Assembly: GCF_026810445.1 (NCBI RefSeq)
Contig: NZ_CP113949.1
Span: 3,844,001 to 3,908,000, forward strand
From: Pseudomonas sp. BSw22131
GTDB lineage: Bacteria; Pseudomonadota; Gammaproteobacteria; Pseudomonadales; Pseudomonadaceae
Direction of reading: 5' to 3'
DNA: 64,000 bases
The notes below the pieces were generated by a model. The model ran no database searches, was not told the DNA's origin, and saw only the letters and a list, made by a program, of their open reading frames with translations. Of the stretch, positions 37,750 through 47,852 are shown piece after piece. The position numbers and the translations under genes were made by a program. Each line of letters opens with the position of its first letter. The first letter of the stretch is position 1.

Positions 37750-38809
37750 GTTCGCCTGGCCCTGGGTCTTTCTGGCCCTGCCATTGCCGTGGGTCATGCG
37801 CTTGCTGCTGCCGCCCGCCGACAGCGGAGAAGCCGCGCTCAAGGTCAGCTTCCTCAATGAACTCGAAGGCATGGCCGGACGCCGTGCCCGCGCCAATCTG
37901 CCGGGCTGGCGTCGGCAATTGCCGTTTATCTGCCTATGGCTACTGCTGCTGGCGGCCGCCGCGCGCCCGCAATGGCTGGGAGACCCACTGCCGATTGCCG
38001 CCAGCGGCCGGGATTTGCTGGTGGCCGTGGACGTTTCAGGGTCGATGGACTATCCCGACATGACCTGGAAAAACGACGAAGTCAGCCGCCTGACGCTGGT
38101 CAAAATGCTGATGGGCGACTTTCTCGAACATCGCGAGGGCGACCGCGTCGGACTTATCCTGTTTGGCAGCCAGGCTTATCTGCAAGCGCCGTTGACCTTC
38201 GACCGGCACACGGTGCGGGTCTGGCTGGACGAGGCACGTATCGGCATCGCCGGTAAAAACACCGCGATTGGCGACGCGATTGGCCTGGCCCTCAAACGCC
38301 TGCGCCTGCGTCCGGCGCAGAGCCGCGTGCTGATCCTGATCACCGACGGCGCCAACAACGGGGGACAGATCGATCCCGCCACCGCAGCACGATTGGCCGC
38401 CCAGGAAGGCGTCAAGATCTACCCGATCGGCATTGGCGCCGACCCCGACAAAGGTGCCGCCAGTGTGCTTGGGCTCAATCCGACGCTGGACCTGGACGAA
38501 GCCTCGCTCAAAGAACTGGCCAACATCTCCGGTGGCCAGTACTTCCGGGCGCGCGATGGCGTGCAACTGGCAAAAATCGGCGAAGCGCTCGACGAACTGG
38601 AGCCTGTGGCGCAACAGCCTACCCAGGCTCGCCCCGCGCTGTCCTTGTATCACTGGCCTTTGGGCACTGCCCTGCTGCTGAGCGTGGTGCTGGTGATTCA
38701 CGAGCGCTGGCCGAACAATGCGCTTTATCGGCTGTTGTCGCGCCGACCTGCGCTGAAAGTCTCGCCGAGCTGGCGACAGCGCTTCAAGCTGCTGTGGAGG
38801 CGTCGATGA
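37742..38809 (+). CDS. BatA-like VWA-domain membrane protein
   Basis: 355-aa membrane-anchored von Willebrand A protein. TM helices lie near residues 5-23, 58-74 and about 300-320. The metal-ion-dependent adhesion site is complete: DVSGS (D97, S99, S101), with the later Thr/Asp positions in GKNTAIGDAIG and LITDGANNGG. BatA-type proteins are exported-side partners of MoxR/DUF58 modules. Confidence 0.93.
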   Translation: MFEFAWPWVFLALPLPWVMRLLLPPADSGEAALKVSFLNELEGMAGRRARANLPGWRRQLPFICLWLLLLAAAARPQWLGDPLPIAASGRDLLVAVDVSGSMDYPDMTWKNDEVSRLTLVKMLMGDFLEHREGDRVGLILFGSQAYLQAPLTFDRHTVRVWLDEARIGIAGKNTAIGDAIGLALKRLRLRPAQSRVLILITDGANNGGQIDPATAARLAAQEGVKIYPIGIGADPDKGAASVLGLNPTLDLDEASLKELANISGGQYFRARDGVQLAKIGEALDELEPVAQQPTQARPALSLYHWPLGTALLLSVVLVIHERWPNNALYRLLSRRPALKVSPSWRQRFKLLWRRR

Positions 38810-40521
38810 TGGCGCTGTGGCCACATTGGTTTCGTCCGGGCTGGCTGGTGATCTTGCCGCTGCTGGGCTGGCTGCTCTGGCGGCTGTGGAACCGACAAAA
38901 ACGCATTGGTCGCTGGCAGATGATTCTGCCCGTGGCGTTTCACTCCGTGCTGCTCAATGGCGGCAGTGGGCGCGACAGCAAATTGCCCTGGATCGCCTTG
39001 AGTTTTGGCTGGGCGCTGGGGCTGTTGGCGCTGCTCGGCCCAAGCTGGCAGCGCGTCGAACAGACCAGCCAGAGACCGGTGGACCCGTTGGTGGTGATGC
39101 TGGAACTGACCCCGGAAATGCTCGCCACCGACAGCCCTCCCACCCGGCTCGAACAGGCCCGGCGAAAAATCATGGACTTGCTGCAGGCACGCAGCGACTC
39201 GCAAACCGCGATCATCGTCTACGCAGGCAGCGCGCACACGCTCGTCCCGCTTTCAGACGATCTGGCCACCAGTAAAAACCTGCTGGATGCAATCAAACCG
39301 TCGATCATGCCCGAGAGCGGTCAACGGGCTGATCTGGCCGTGAAGAAAGCCCTTCAGTTGCTCAAACAAGGCGCGTTGGGCAAGGGCCGTTTGTTGCTGA
39401 TTGGCGGCTCGCTGACCGAGCAGGAACGTCAGGGCATTCGTCTTGCCATGAGCGATCACTCCCAACCATTGCTCATTCTGGGCGTAGGCACGGCCGAAGG
39501 CGCACCGGTCGCCCAGGAAAAAGGCGGGTTCCTCAAAGACGCCCAAGGCGCCATCCTGCTGCCACGCCTGGACAGCGCCAGCCTCAAGGATTTCGCCGAG
39601 CAATTTAACGGCCGCTACAGCGCCTTGCGCATGGACGATCAGGACCTGGCCGAACTTGGCCTGCTGGACAGCCCGAAAAAGCTGCGCAGCGACGGCCAGG
39701 TAGTACAGCTCGACACCTGGGCCGATCAGGGTTACTGGCTGTTGTTGCCATTATTGTTACTGGCCGCGTGCGCCGGTCGGCGCGGCTGGGTGTTGTGCCT
39801 GCCGCTCCTGTTCATGCTGCCGCAAAACAGTTATGCGTTCGACTTCAGGGACCTCTGGCAGCGTCCCGATCAACAGGGCCAGCGCTTGCTTGAGCGGCAC
39901 CGGCCGCTCGAGGCCGCACGGCATTTCGAGGACCCGCAATGGCAAGGCATCGCGCTTTACGAAGCGGGTGACTATGCCGGCGCCGCCCAGCGTTTCGCCC
40001 AGGGCAGCAGTGCAACCGACCACTACAATCGCGCCAACGCCCTGGCCAAAAGCGGTGAACTGGACGCCGCACTTGATGCCTACGATCAGGCGCTGGACCG
40101 GCAACCTGACTTTCCTGCCGCCATCGCCAACCGCGCGCTGGTGCAGAAAATGCGTGAGCAGAACACACAGCCCACGGTCGAAGACAACGACCAGGGCAAG
40201 ACCGAAGGTGACGACGATGGCGATAACCCGCGCAGCGGAGCCGTCGACGACCACAAAAGCCAGCAGACACCGCCTCAGGCCGGTGAGGAAAACAGCCCCG
40301 GCAGCCAGCAACAGGTTTCAGGCGGCAACGAGACACCCGGTTCGCCGCTGGACGATGAAGATACCACCCGCGCCCCCGGCAAGCCCGCCGACGGCACATT
40401 GAGCGGCGAGCAAAAACAGGCCCTCGAGCAATGGCTGCGGCAGATCCCGGACGAACCCGGAGAATTGCTGCGGCGTAAATTCTGGTACGAACAACAGCTG
40501 CATCAGGAAAAGACCCGATGA
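38806..40521 (+). CDS. BatB/BatC-like fusion: VWA domain plus TPR
   Basis: 571-aa protein: N-terminal TM helices, a VWA-like domain (about 85-290), a TM helix near 305-320, a TPR region (YNRANALAKSGELDAALDAYDQAL) and an acidic, low-complexity C-terminal linker. GGAGG at 38796-38800 serves ATG 38806 or 38809. A GTG at 38794 is in frame but has no such site. The MIDAS position reads ELTPE instead of DxSxS, so metal-dependent binding is doubtful. Stop overlaps the batD start (ATGA). Confidence 0.9.
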   Translation: MMALWPHWFRPGWLVILPLLGWLLWRLWNRQKRIGRWQMILPVAFHSVLLNGGSGRDSKLPWIALSFGWALGLLALLGPSWQRVEQTSQRPVDPLVVMLELTPEMLATDSPPTRLEQARRKIMDLLQARSDSQTAIIVYAGSAHTLVPLSDDLATSKNLLDAIKPSIMPESGQRADLAVKKALQLLKQGALGKGRLLLIGGSLTEQERQGIRLAMSDHSQPLLILGVGTAEGAPVAQEKGGFLKDAQGAILLPRLDSASLKDFAEQFNGRYSALRMDDQDLAELGLLDSPKKLRSDGQVVQLDTWADQGYWLLLPLLLLAACAGRRGWVLCLPLLFMLPQNSYAFDFRDLWQRPDQQGQRLLERHRPLEAARHFEDPQWQGIALYEAGDYAGAAQRFAQGSSATDHYNRANALAKSGELDAALDAYDQALDRQPDFPAAIANRALVQKMREQNTQPTVEDNDQGKTEGDDDGDNPRSGAVDDHKSQQTPPQAGEENSPGSQQQVSGGNETPGSPLDDEDTTRAPGKPADGTLSGEQKQALEQWLRQIPDEPGELLRRKFWYEQQLHQEKTR

Positions 40522-42209
40522 GTCGTCTACACAGGTTGGTGATCGCTTGGCTGCTGTGCCTCTTCGCGTTGTCGACACAGGCCGAAACGCCAGCGCCTGC
40601 GTTGCTTGCCAGCGTGGACCGTACGCGGCTCAATAGCGGGGAAACCGTCGAGCTGACCCTCGAATCCAATGACCCTACGCTGTTTGGCAAACCGGACCTC
40701 AGCGTGCTTGATGCTGATTTCGAGGTTCAGGGCACCCGTCAGGTCAATCGCTCGACCACGCTGGACGGGACGGCCCAGGCCACTACTCGCTGGCAGATAA
40801 CCTTGATGCCCAGGCGCAGCGGCTCGCTGGTGATCCCCGAACTGCAACTGGGCGAAATGAAAAGCACACCCATCACCCTGCAAGTGATGGACGTCGCGCC
40901 CGCCAGCAACCCGCAAGAGGCGCAACTGGCGCCAGTGTTCATCGAGGTCAGCCTTGATCAACCCACTGTCTACGTTCAGGCGCAGGCCATCCTGACGCTA
41001 CGGATCTACCATTCAGTGTCGCTGTTCGATGACAGCAACCTGATCCCGCTACAGATCCCCGACACGCGAATAGAAAAATTGGGCGATACCCGCACCTACG
41101 AAAAGCTCATCAATAACGTTCGCCACGGTGTGATCGAGATGCGCTATGCGCTTTACCCCCAGAAGAGCGGCGATCTGGTGATCCCGCCTCAGGCCTTCAG
41201 TGCCACGTTGGTTCAGGACCTGCCCGCGCCAACCGCGAGCCAAGGTCAGGGGCAAACCAGCGACGTCAATACGTTGGGCCCAAAACCCGGCAAATTGCTA
41301 CGCGTGACCTCGGAGCCGCTGACGCTGACCGTCAAGCCACAGCCGGCCAACTACCCGGCGAACACCCCGTGGTTGCCGGCGCGCAGCGTCAATCTGACTG
41401 AAAGCTGGAGCCCGGAACCCGGCCACAGCCAGGTAGGCGATTCGCTGACCCGCACCTTGACGCTGAAGGTCGAAGGCTTGTCCAGCGCGCAATTGCCACC
41501 GCTGCCCGCCACAAACGTGAGTGCGCTGCGGCGCTACCCCGATCAGCCGCAACTGGCCAATCTCGCCAGCGAACGAGGCCTGATCGGCACCCGTGAGGAG
41601 CGTGAAGCGCTGGTGCCCAATCGTGCCGGCTCCATTGATTTGCCAACGGTAGACATCGTCTGGTGGAACACCCATGAAGATCACCTCGAACACAGCTCTT
41701 TGCCCGCTCGCACCTTGCAGATCAGCAACAATCCGACGTTGGCAGTGGACATGCCTGTCAACGACAACGGTGGCTTGGTAGTCATCGGGCCGCCGGTCTG
41801 GCCGTGGCAACTGGCGACCGTGCTGCTCAGTTTCACAACGCTGCTGGGGTTCGGGCTGTGGTGGCGGGCACGCTGGCAACCGGCGCTGGCCCGAGTGGCA
41901 CAAGCCGGTCCCAGCCCGCGTTCGGTGCTGGACGACCTCAAACGCGCCAGCCTTGCCAACGATCCGCACGCGACCCGTCAAGCCTTGGACGCGTGGGCGC
42001 GGCAGCAACCGGAAACCCTGGCCGACATGGCCGCGCGCTTCATTCCGCTATCAGACGCACTGGATGGCCTGAACGGCGCGCTGTACAGCGAAACCGGAAA
42101 ACTATGGCTGGGTGAAGACCTGTGGCGGGCCGTCAAAGCGCTGCCTGCCATCGAACGCCCTCATGACCCCAGCGGCGACAACAGCCTGCCGCCGTTGTAT
42201 CCGAAGTAA
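40518..42209 (+). CDS. BatD-like protein (oxygen-tolerance family)
   Basis: 563-aa exported protein with a signal peptide (hydrophobic residues 7-20, cleavage likely after STQA), tandem Ig-like beta-sandwich modules (LNSGETVELTLESND, QAILTLRIYHSVSLFDDSN) and a C-terminal TM helix near 420-440 (WPWQLATVLLSFTTLLGFGLWW) followed by a cytoplasmic tail. This matches BatD of the Bacteroides aerotolerance operon in architecture. It closes the operon; a repeat doublet follows. Confidence 0.9.
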   Translation: MSRLHRLVIAWLLCLFALSTQAETPAPALLASVDRTRLNSGETVELTLESNDPTLFGKPDLSVLDADFEVQGTRQVNRSTTLDGTAQATTRWQITLMPRRSGSLVIPELQLGEMKSTPITLQVMDVAPASNPQEAQLAPVFIEVSLDQPTVYVQAQAILTLRIYHSVSLFDDSNLIPLQIPDTRIEKLGDTRTYEKLINNVRHGVIEMRYALYPQKSGDLVIPPQAFSATLVQDLPAPTASQGQGQTSDVNTLGPKPGKLLRVTSEPLTLTVKPQPANYPANTPWLPARSVNLTESWSPEPGHSQVGDSLTRTLTLKVEGLSSAQLPPLPATNVSALRRYPDQPQLANLASERGLIGTREEREALVPNRAGSIDLPTVDIVWWNTHEDHLEHSSLPARTLQISNNPTLAVDMPVNDNGGLVVIGPPVWPWQLATVLLSFTTLLGFGLWWRARWQPALARVAQAGPSPRSVLDDLKRASLANDPHATRQALDAWARQQPETLADMAARFIPLSDALDGLNGALYSETGKLWLGEDLWRAVKALPAIERPHDPSGDNSLPPLYPK

Positions 42210-42239
42210 GAAAACGTGGTCCGTGAATCATCGCGGTCC

Positions 42240-42318
42240 CTGCAGGAGCGAACTTGTTCGCGATGCAATATGACTGATACACCGCGCTGACCTTCTCGCC
42301 AACAAGTTGGCTCCTACA
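42240..42318. repeat. REP-like inverted pair, GGAGCGAACTTGTTCGCGA variant
   Basis: TGCAGGAGCGAACTTGTTCG arm at about 42241 and the inverted arm CGCCAACAAGTTGGCTCCTA ending near 42316, between batD and sbcD. Confidence 0.75.
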
Positions 42319-42356
42319 GAATCAGCTGCCTGATCGCACTTAAACAAGGACCCCTG

Positions 42357-43601
42357 ATGCGTCTGTTCCACACCTCCGACTGGCACCTCGGCCAGAACCT
42401 TCATGGCCAGGAACGAGACTTTGAACACGCAAGCTTCCTCACCTGGCTGCTGGCGCGTCTGGCCGAACGCACGCCGGATGTACTGCTGATCGCGGGTGAC
42501 ATCTTCGACACCGTCAACCCGCCGGTCAAAGCCCAGGAGCGCCTGTATGATTTCATCGTCAACGCCCATGAGCAGCAGCCCAAACTGACCATCGTCATGA
42601 TCGCCGGCAACCATGACTCCGGCTCGCGCATCGAACTGCCCGCGCCGTTGATGCGCCGCTTGCGCACCCACGCCCTGGGCCGTGTGCTGTGGCTGGACGA
42701 CGGCACCCTCGATGTCGAGCGCCTGTTGCTGCCGCTGCCCGATGCCAAAGGCAAAATCCGCGCATGGTGCCTGGCCCTGCCCTTTTTGCGCCCTGCCGAA
42801 GTCACGGGCCTGGCCCTGGGCGACAACTACCTGCGCGGCATCGGTCGCGTTCACGAAATGCTGATAGAAGCGGCCAACCTCAAGCGTGAACCGGGCCAGG
42901 CCCTGATCGCCATCAGCCACGCGCACATGGCCGGGGGCTCGGTGTCCGAAGAGTCCGAGCGCAGCCTGATCATCGGCAACGCCGAAGCCCTGCCCGCCAG
43001 CCTGTTTGGCGAGAGCATCACGTACGTTGCCCTCGGCCATCTGCACAAGCCGCAGCGGGTGAACGGTGAAGATCGCATTCGTTACAGCGGGTCGCCCATC
43101 CCACTGTCATTTTCGGAAATCGGCTACCAGCACCAGATCCTCGAGATCAACTGCAAAGGCGACAAGCTGACCAGCGTCGACACCCTGCTCATCCCGCGTG
43201 CCGTCAACCTGCAACGCGTCGGCACCGCGCCCTTGGCCGAACTGCTGGTGCAGCTCAAAGACCTGCCGGACATCGACCTGCTCGCCGACATCGACCGCCA
43301 ACCCTGGCTGGAAGTGCGCGTGCGTCTGGACGAGCCGCAGCCAGACCTGCGCAATCAGATCGAGCTGGCCCTGCAAGGCAAAGCCGTCCGGCTGGTGCGG
43401 ATCGCCGCCGAATACGCCGGCAAGGGCGCCAATGGCCGGGATGACGATGGCGAGGGCTTGATCGAGCTGGATCAACTCAGCCCTCAGGAATTGTTCAGCC
43501 GCGCCTGGCTCGACAGCTATGGCAACGAGGTCGACGAGCAGACGCTCAAGGACTTTGCCGAGCTGTTGCAGGACGTCCAGCTGGAGAGCGAACAGCCATG
43601 A
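42357..43601 (+). CDS. sbcD: exonuclease SbcD
   Basis: Mre11-type nuclease subunit of SbcCD, which cleaves hairpins and protein-blocked DNA ends during repair and replication. The 414-aa protein has the metallophosphoesterase motifs TSDWHLG (D8, H10), IAGDIFD, IAGNHDSG and YVALGHLHKPQ. The stop overlaps the sbcC start (ATGA). Complete and typical in length. Confidence 0.96.
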   Translation: MRLFHTSDWHLGQNLHGQERDFEHASFLTWLLARLAERTPDVLLIAGDIFDTVNPPVKAQERLYDFIVNAHEQQPKLTIVMIAGNHDSGSRIELPAPLMRRLRTHALGRVLWLDDGTLDVERLLLPLPDAKGKIRAWCLALPFLRPAEVTGLALGDNYLRGIGRVHEMLIEAANLKREPGQALIAISHAHMAGGSVSEESERSLIIGNAEALPASLFGESITYVALGHLHKPQRVNGEDRIRYSGSPIPLSFSEIGYQHQILEINCKGDKLTSVDTLLIPRAVNLQRVGTAPLAELLVQLKDLPDIDLLADIDRQPWLEVRVRLDEPQPDLRNQIELALQGKAVRLVRIAAEYAGKGANGRDDDGEGLIELDQLSPQELFSRAWLDSYGNEVDEQTLKDFAELLQDVQLESEQP

Positions 43602-46600
43602 AAATTCTTGCCATCCGCCTGAAGAACCTCGCCTCGCTGGCCGGGCCGTTTGAACTCGACTTTACCGCCGAGCCCTTGGCCAGCGCTGGCTTGTTTGCGA
43701 TTACCGGGCCGACCGGCGCAGGCAAAAGTACGCTGCTGGATGCGCTGTGCCTGGCGCTGTTCGGGGCGATTCCGCGCTTGAATAATGTGGGTCAATCGAA
43801 AGTCCCGGAGATCGATGGCGACATCGGCACCAGTGACCCGCGCAATCTGCTGCGTCGTGGCACTGGCAGCGGTTACGCCGAGGTGGATTTTGTCGGCATC
43901 GACAAGCGCCGTTACCGTGCGCGCTGGGAAACCAACCGCGCCCGCGACAACGCCAGCAAAAAGCTGCAAGCGAGCCGCCAGACGCTGACCGATCTGGACA
44001 GCGAGCAAATCCTCAGCCAGAACAAGACCGACTACAAACCGTTGCTCGAAGCGCGGCTGGGGCTGAATTTCGAGCAGTTCACCCGCGCGGTGATGTTGGC
44101 GCAGAGTGAGTTCAGCGCTTTCCTCAGGGCTGACGACCGGGAGCGCAGCGAGCTGCTGGAAAAGCTCACCGACACCGCGATCTACAGCCAGCTTGGCCGC
44201 CGCGCCTACAGCAAGGCCAGCGAAGCGAAGAAAGCCTGCGACGACCTGAACCTGCTGGCAACGGGCGTCATTCCCATGGAGCCTGAGCAACGCACCGACC
44301 TCGAACAGCGCTTCAACGACGCACAGCAACAGCTGAAACTTCATCAAACGCAGCAGCGCCAGCTGGAGCTCAAACAGCAATGGCTGACTGAGTTGCAGCG
44401 TCTTCGCGATCAACATCTGAGCGCCACCGAGCAACTGAACAGCGCGCAACAAACCTGGGACAACCACGCCACGCAGCGCCACATGCTCGGGCAACTGGAG
44501 CGCCTGGCGCCGCAGCGCCACCTGTTTGCCCTGCGCACGCGACTAGACGGGCAAATCACGCCGCTCAAGGGGCTGATCGAGCAACACGCACAGCGACAAA
44601 CCGAATTGCACACCCATCAGGCAGCGCTGGAAGAGACTCAACAGGCGGCTCAACGCGGACTGGTCAGCGCGCAGGAACAACAGACGGCTGCCGCACCCCT
44701 GCTGCGTCAGGCATTTGATCAGCAAAGCAACCTCACTCACCTGAACGACGCGTTGCAGGATGTCCGCCAGCAGGCGCATGCCGCCGAGCAGGCCAGCGTT
44801 CAGGGCGCCGCCGCCCTTGAGCAGATGAGCGAGCAACAGCGCCAGCGTGATCAACGCCTGCACGCCATCGCCACTCAGCTTGAACACAGCGCTGTACTGG
44901 CGCCGTTGAGCCAGGCCTGGCCTGCGTATCGCCCCCGTTTGCAGCAAACCGTGAAGCTCAGCGCGCGGCTCAAACAAGGACGCGCCGAACTGCCTGCGCT
45001 GGAGCAAAGCGCCACCCGTGCCGAGCAACAGCTGACCGAGCGCCGTAGCGACCTGGACACGCTGTACAGGGAGGCGGAGGTCAAGGCCGACGCCGTCAAC
45101 GAAGAGATCCAGCGCCTGGGCCAGTTGCTGCAAGACAACCGCCAGCAACACAGCGCCAGCGATGCGCTTGATCGGTTATGGCAGCGGCATCAGGACATCG
45201 ATGGCCGACTGCAAAACCTTCAACTTCAACAGCATCAGGCCACTGAACGGCGAGCACAGAGCATTGCCCAGGGGCTGCAACTCAAGACCGAACACGACGC
45301 GGCAGCCCAGGCGCTGCAGGTCACTGTCGATTTACTGCAACGCCAGCGCCTGGCCCGCAGCGCCAGTGTCGAGCAACTGCGTGATCAATTGGTCGACCAG
45401 CAACCCTGCCCGGTGTGCGGCAGCCAAGAGCATCCGTATCACCAGTCGGACGTGCTGATGCAAGCGTTGTCCGGGCATGACGACAACGAGGAGAACGCGG
45501 CGCGGCTCAAGGTCAGTCAGTTGAGCGACAAGCTCACCGAACTGCGGGTCGAAGTGACCGAGCTGAATAACCAGCTCAAGCAATCCAGACCGCAAGTCGA
45601 ACAGCTCGGCGAGCAGTTGCAGGCCCTCACCCCGCAGCTTGAGGCGCATGCGCTGTATCCGCGTTTGCAGGAGCAGCCGGAGCAACAACGCGGGGATTGG
45701 CTTAGCGAGCGGCTGCACACGCTGGCCCAGGACATTCTGGCCAGCGAGACGCGTCAGACCCGGTTGCTCAAGGTTCAGCAGCAGGCCGAAGCGTTGCAGC
45801 AACACGTGCAGACGGCGCGTGACGCCAGTGCTCAGGCGATGAAGTTGCTCGACGACCAACAGCGCAACATCGCCCTCGACAACCAGGCCTTCGAAGCCGA
45901 GCTGCAAGAGTTTGAAGCGTTACTGCCCGCCGAGAGTCTGCCGCTGTGGCGCGAGTCGGCCACTGAAAGCTTCATGCAACTGGACAACGACATCGCCCTG
46001 CGACTTCAGCAGCTTGATCAGCAAAAGGACGAGCAGCAGGAACACAGCGACCGCGCCAAGAAGATCGAGATGGAGCAGCTCGCCCAGCTCAATCGTCAGC
46101 AAGTGCACGAGCAGCTCAAACAGCGCCTTGAAAGCAGCCAGGCTCAGCAACTGGCCGGCCAGCAACGTTTGAGTGAGTTGCTGGGCGAACAGGCCAGCGC
46201 CGATCACTGGCAGCAGCAGCTTGAGCGCGCGGTGGAACAGGCCCGCACGGCGCAGGGTACGGCGAGCGAGCAATTGCAGCAGGCGCGTGGCGAGTTGATC
46301 AAACTGGCCGCCGAACTGGACGCCGAGCGCCAGCGGCTGCAAGGCATTGAGCGGGAAGTGTCCGAACTCGATCAGCAAGTCCTGGCGTGGCGCAGCGCTC
46401 ACCCCGAGCTGGACGATGCGGCGCTGGACACCTTGCTCGGGTGTGACGAGGACGCCGTCAGCCAGTTGCGCCAGCAATTGCAGCACAGCGAGAAAGCCCT
46501 CGAACAATCCCGTGTGCTGGTGCAGGAACGTGAAGCGCAGGTGCAGCAGCATCAGGCGCAGCACAGTGATGTTGGCGATGCCGAGCAATTGGCGGCGGCG

Positions 46601-47242
46601 CTGCAAGACGCGCAGACGCAGGCAGCCATGCACGAACAACAGTGTGCGCAACTGCGCGCGCAATTGAGCGAAGACGACCGTCGACGCACTGCCAACAGCG
46701 AATTGCAGGCGCGCATCACGCAGGCGACAGCCGAATATCAGCGCTGGGGACGTCTCAACGCCCTGATTGGCTCGGCCACTGGCGACACATTCCGCAAAAT
46801 CGCGCAGGCCTATAACCTCGACCTGCTGGTGCACCATGCCAACACGCAACTCAAGCAACTGGTGCGCCGCTATCGTCTGAAACGCGGGGGCAGCATGCTC
46901 GGCCTGCTGGTGATGGACACCGAAATGGGCGACGAACTGCGCTCGGTGCATTCGTTGTCCGGTGGCGAGACGTTTCTGGTATCGCTGGCGCTGGCCCTCG
47001 GGCTGGCCTCGATGGCGTCCAGCACGCTGAAAATCGAATCGCTGTTCATCGACGAAGGCTTTGGCAGCCTCGACCCGGAATCACTGCAACTGGCGATGGA
47101 TGCGCTGGACGGTTTGCAGGCTCAAGGCCGTAAAGTCGGGGTGATTTCCCACGTGCAGGAAATGCATGAACGCATCCCGGTGCAGATTCAGGTGCGTCGC
47201 CAAGGCAACGGCCTTAGCACTGTTGAGGTCAATAACGGATAA
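43598..47242 (+). CDS. sbcC: exonuclease SbcC (SMC-like ATPase)
   Basis: Rad50-type ATPase subunit of SbcCD, 1214 aa. Walker A is GPTGAGKST (residues 37-45). Two very long, Gln/Leu/Glu-rich coiled coils run to and from the central zinc hook CPVC (C604, C607). The C-terminal lobe has the ABC signature SLSGGETFLVSLALALG and Walker B LFIDEGFGSLD. Frame intact. It is coupled to sbcD by overlap. Confidence 0.97.
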   Translation: MKILAIRLKNLASLAGPFELDFTAEPLASAGLFAITGPTGAGKSTLLDALCLALFGAIPRLNNVGQSKVPEIDGDIGTSDPRNLLRRGTGSGYAEVDFVGIDKRRYRARWETNRARDNASKKLQASRQTLTDLDSEQILSQNKTDYKPLLEARLGLNFEQFTRAVMLAQSEFSAFLRADDRERSELLEKLTDTAIYSQLGRRAYSKASEAKKACDDLNLLATGVIPMEPEQRTDLEQRFNDAQQQLKLHQTQQRQLELKQQWLTELQRLRDQHLSATEQLNSAQQTWDNHATQRHMLGQLERLAPQRHLFALRTRLDGQITPLKGLIEQHAQRQTELHTHQAALEETQQAAQRGLVSAQEQQTAAAPLLRQAFDQQSNLTHLNDALQDVRQQAHAAEQASVQGAAALEQMSEQQRQRDQRLHAIATQLEHSAVLAPLSQAWPAYRPRLQQTVKLSARLKQGRAELPALEQSATRAEQQLTERRSDLDTLYREAEVKADAVNEEIQRLGQLLQDNRQQHSASDALDRLWQRHQDIDGRLQNLQLQQHQATERRAQSIAQGLQLKTEHDAAAQALQVTVDLLQRQRLARSASVEQLRDQLVDQQPCPVCGSQEHPYHQSDVLMQALSGHDDNEENAARLKVSQLSDKLTELRVEVTELNNQLKQSRPQVEQLGEQLQALTPQLEAHALYPRLQEQPEQQRGDWLSERLHTLAQDILASETRQTRLLKVQQQAEALQQHVQTARDASAQAMKLLDDQQRNIALDNQAFEAELQEFEALLPAESLPLWRESATESFMQLDNDIALRLQQLDQQKDEQQEHSDRAKKIEMEQLAQLNRQQVHEQLKQRLESSQAQQLAGQQRLSELLGEQASADHWQQQLERAVEQARTAQGTASEQLQQARGELIKLAAELDAERQRLQGIEREVSELDQQVLAWRSAHPELDDAALDTLLGCDEDAVSQLRQQLQHSEKALEQSRVLVQEREAQVQQHQAQHSDVGDAEQLAAALQDAQTQAAMHEQQCAQLRAQLSEDDRRRTANSELQARITQATAEYQRWGRLNALIGSATGDTFRKIAQAYNLDLLVHHANTQLKQLVRRYRLKRGGSMLGLLVMDTEMGDELRSVHSLSGGETFLVSLALALGLASMASSTLKIESLFIDEGFGSLDPESLQLAMDALDGLQAQGRKVGVISHVQEMHERIPVQIQVRRQGNGLSTVEVNNG

Positions 47243-47341
47243 TCCGGATTTTTGTCAGGCACCCGACGCCTCAATGTGACGGGTGCAACGCAATACCCAC
47301 CGCGCGATTCGTCGCGCAGAACCAAAGAGAAAGGTAATTTC

Positions 47342-47848
47342 ATGTCCAACTCAAAAGTATTTTTCGACATCACTGCCAACGACGAGCCTATGGGCCGCAT
47401 CGTCATGGAACTGCGCAACGACGTGGTGCCGAAAACCGCTGAAAACTTCCGTGCCCTGTGCACTGGCGAAGTGGACGGCCTGACCTACAAAGGCTCGTCT
47501 TTCCACCGTGTGATCAACGACTTCATGCTGCAAGGCGGTGATTTCACCAACCACAACGGTACTGGCGGCAAGTCGATCTACGGCGAAAAATTCAAAGACG
47601 AAAACTTCGATCTCAAGCACACCGAGCCAGGCGACCTGTCCATGGCCAACGCCGGCCCAAACACCAACGGCAGCCAATTCTTCATCACCACCATCGTCAC
47701 CAGCTGGCTGGATGGCAAACACGTGGTGTTCGGTAAAGTCGTCGAAGGCATGGAAGTCGTCCGCGCCATCGAAGCCTTGGGCTCGCAGTCCGGCCGCACC
47801 AGCAAGAAAGTCACCATCGCCGATTGCGGCGAGCTGACCGAAGCCTGA
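47342..47848 (+). CDS. cyclophilin-type peptidyl-prolyl isomerase
   Basis: 168-aa cyclophilin of the cyclophilin A-like group, cytoplasmic (no signal peptide). Core motifs are [27 protein letters not shown] and [12 protein letters not shown]. The insertion around FRALCTGE is typical of the eukaryote-like class, distinguishing it from the ppiB at 4306. ATG 47342 follows AGAAAGG. The frame extends upstream to 47252, but that part is not conserved. Second PPIase in the window. Confidence 0.94.
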   Translation: MSNSKVFFDITANDEPMGRIVMELRNDVVPKTAENFRALCTGEVDGLTYKGSSFHRVINDFMLQGGDFTNHNGTGGKSIYGEKFKDENFDLKHTEPGDLSMANAGPNTNGSQFFITTIVTSWLDGKHVVFGKVVEGMEVVRAIEALGSQSGRTSKKVTIADCGELTEA

Positions 47849-47852
47849 TTCA

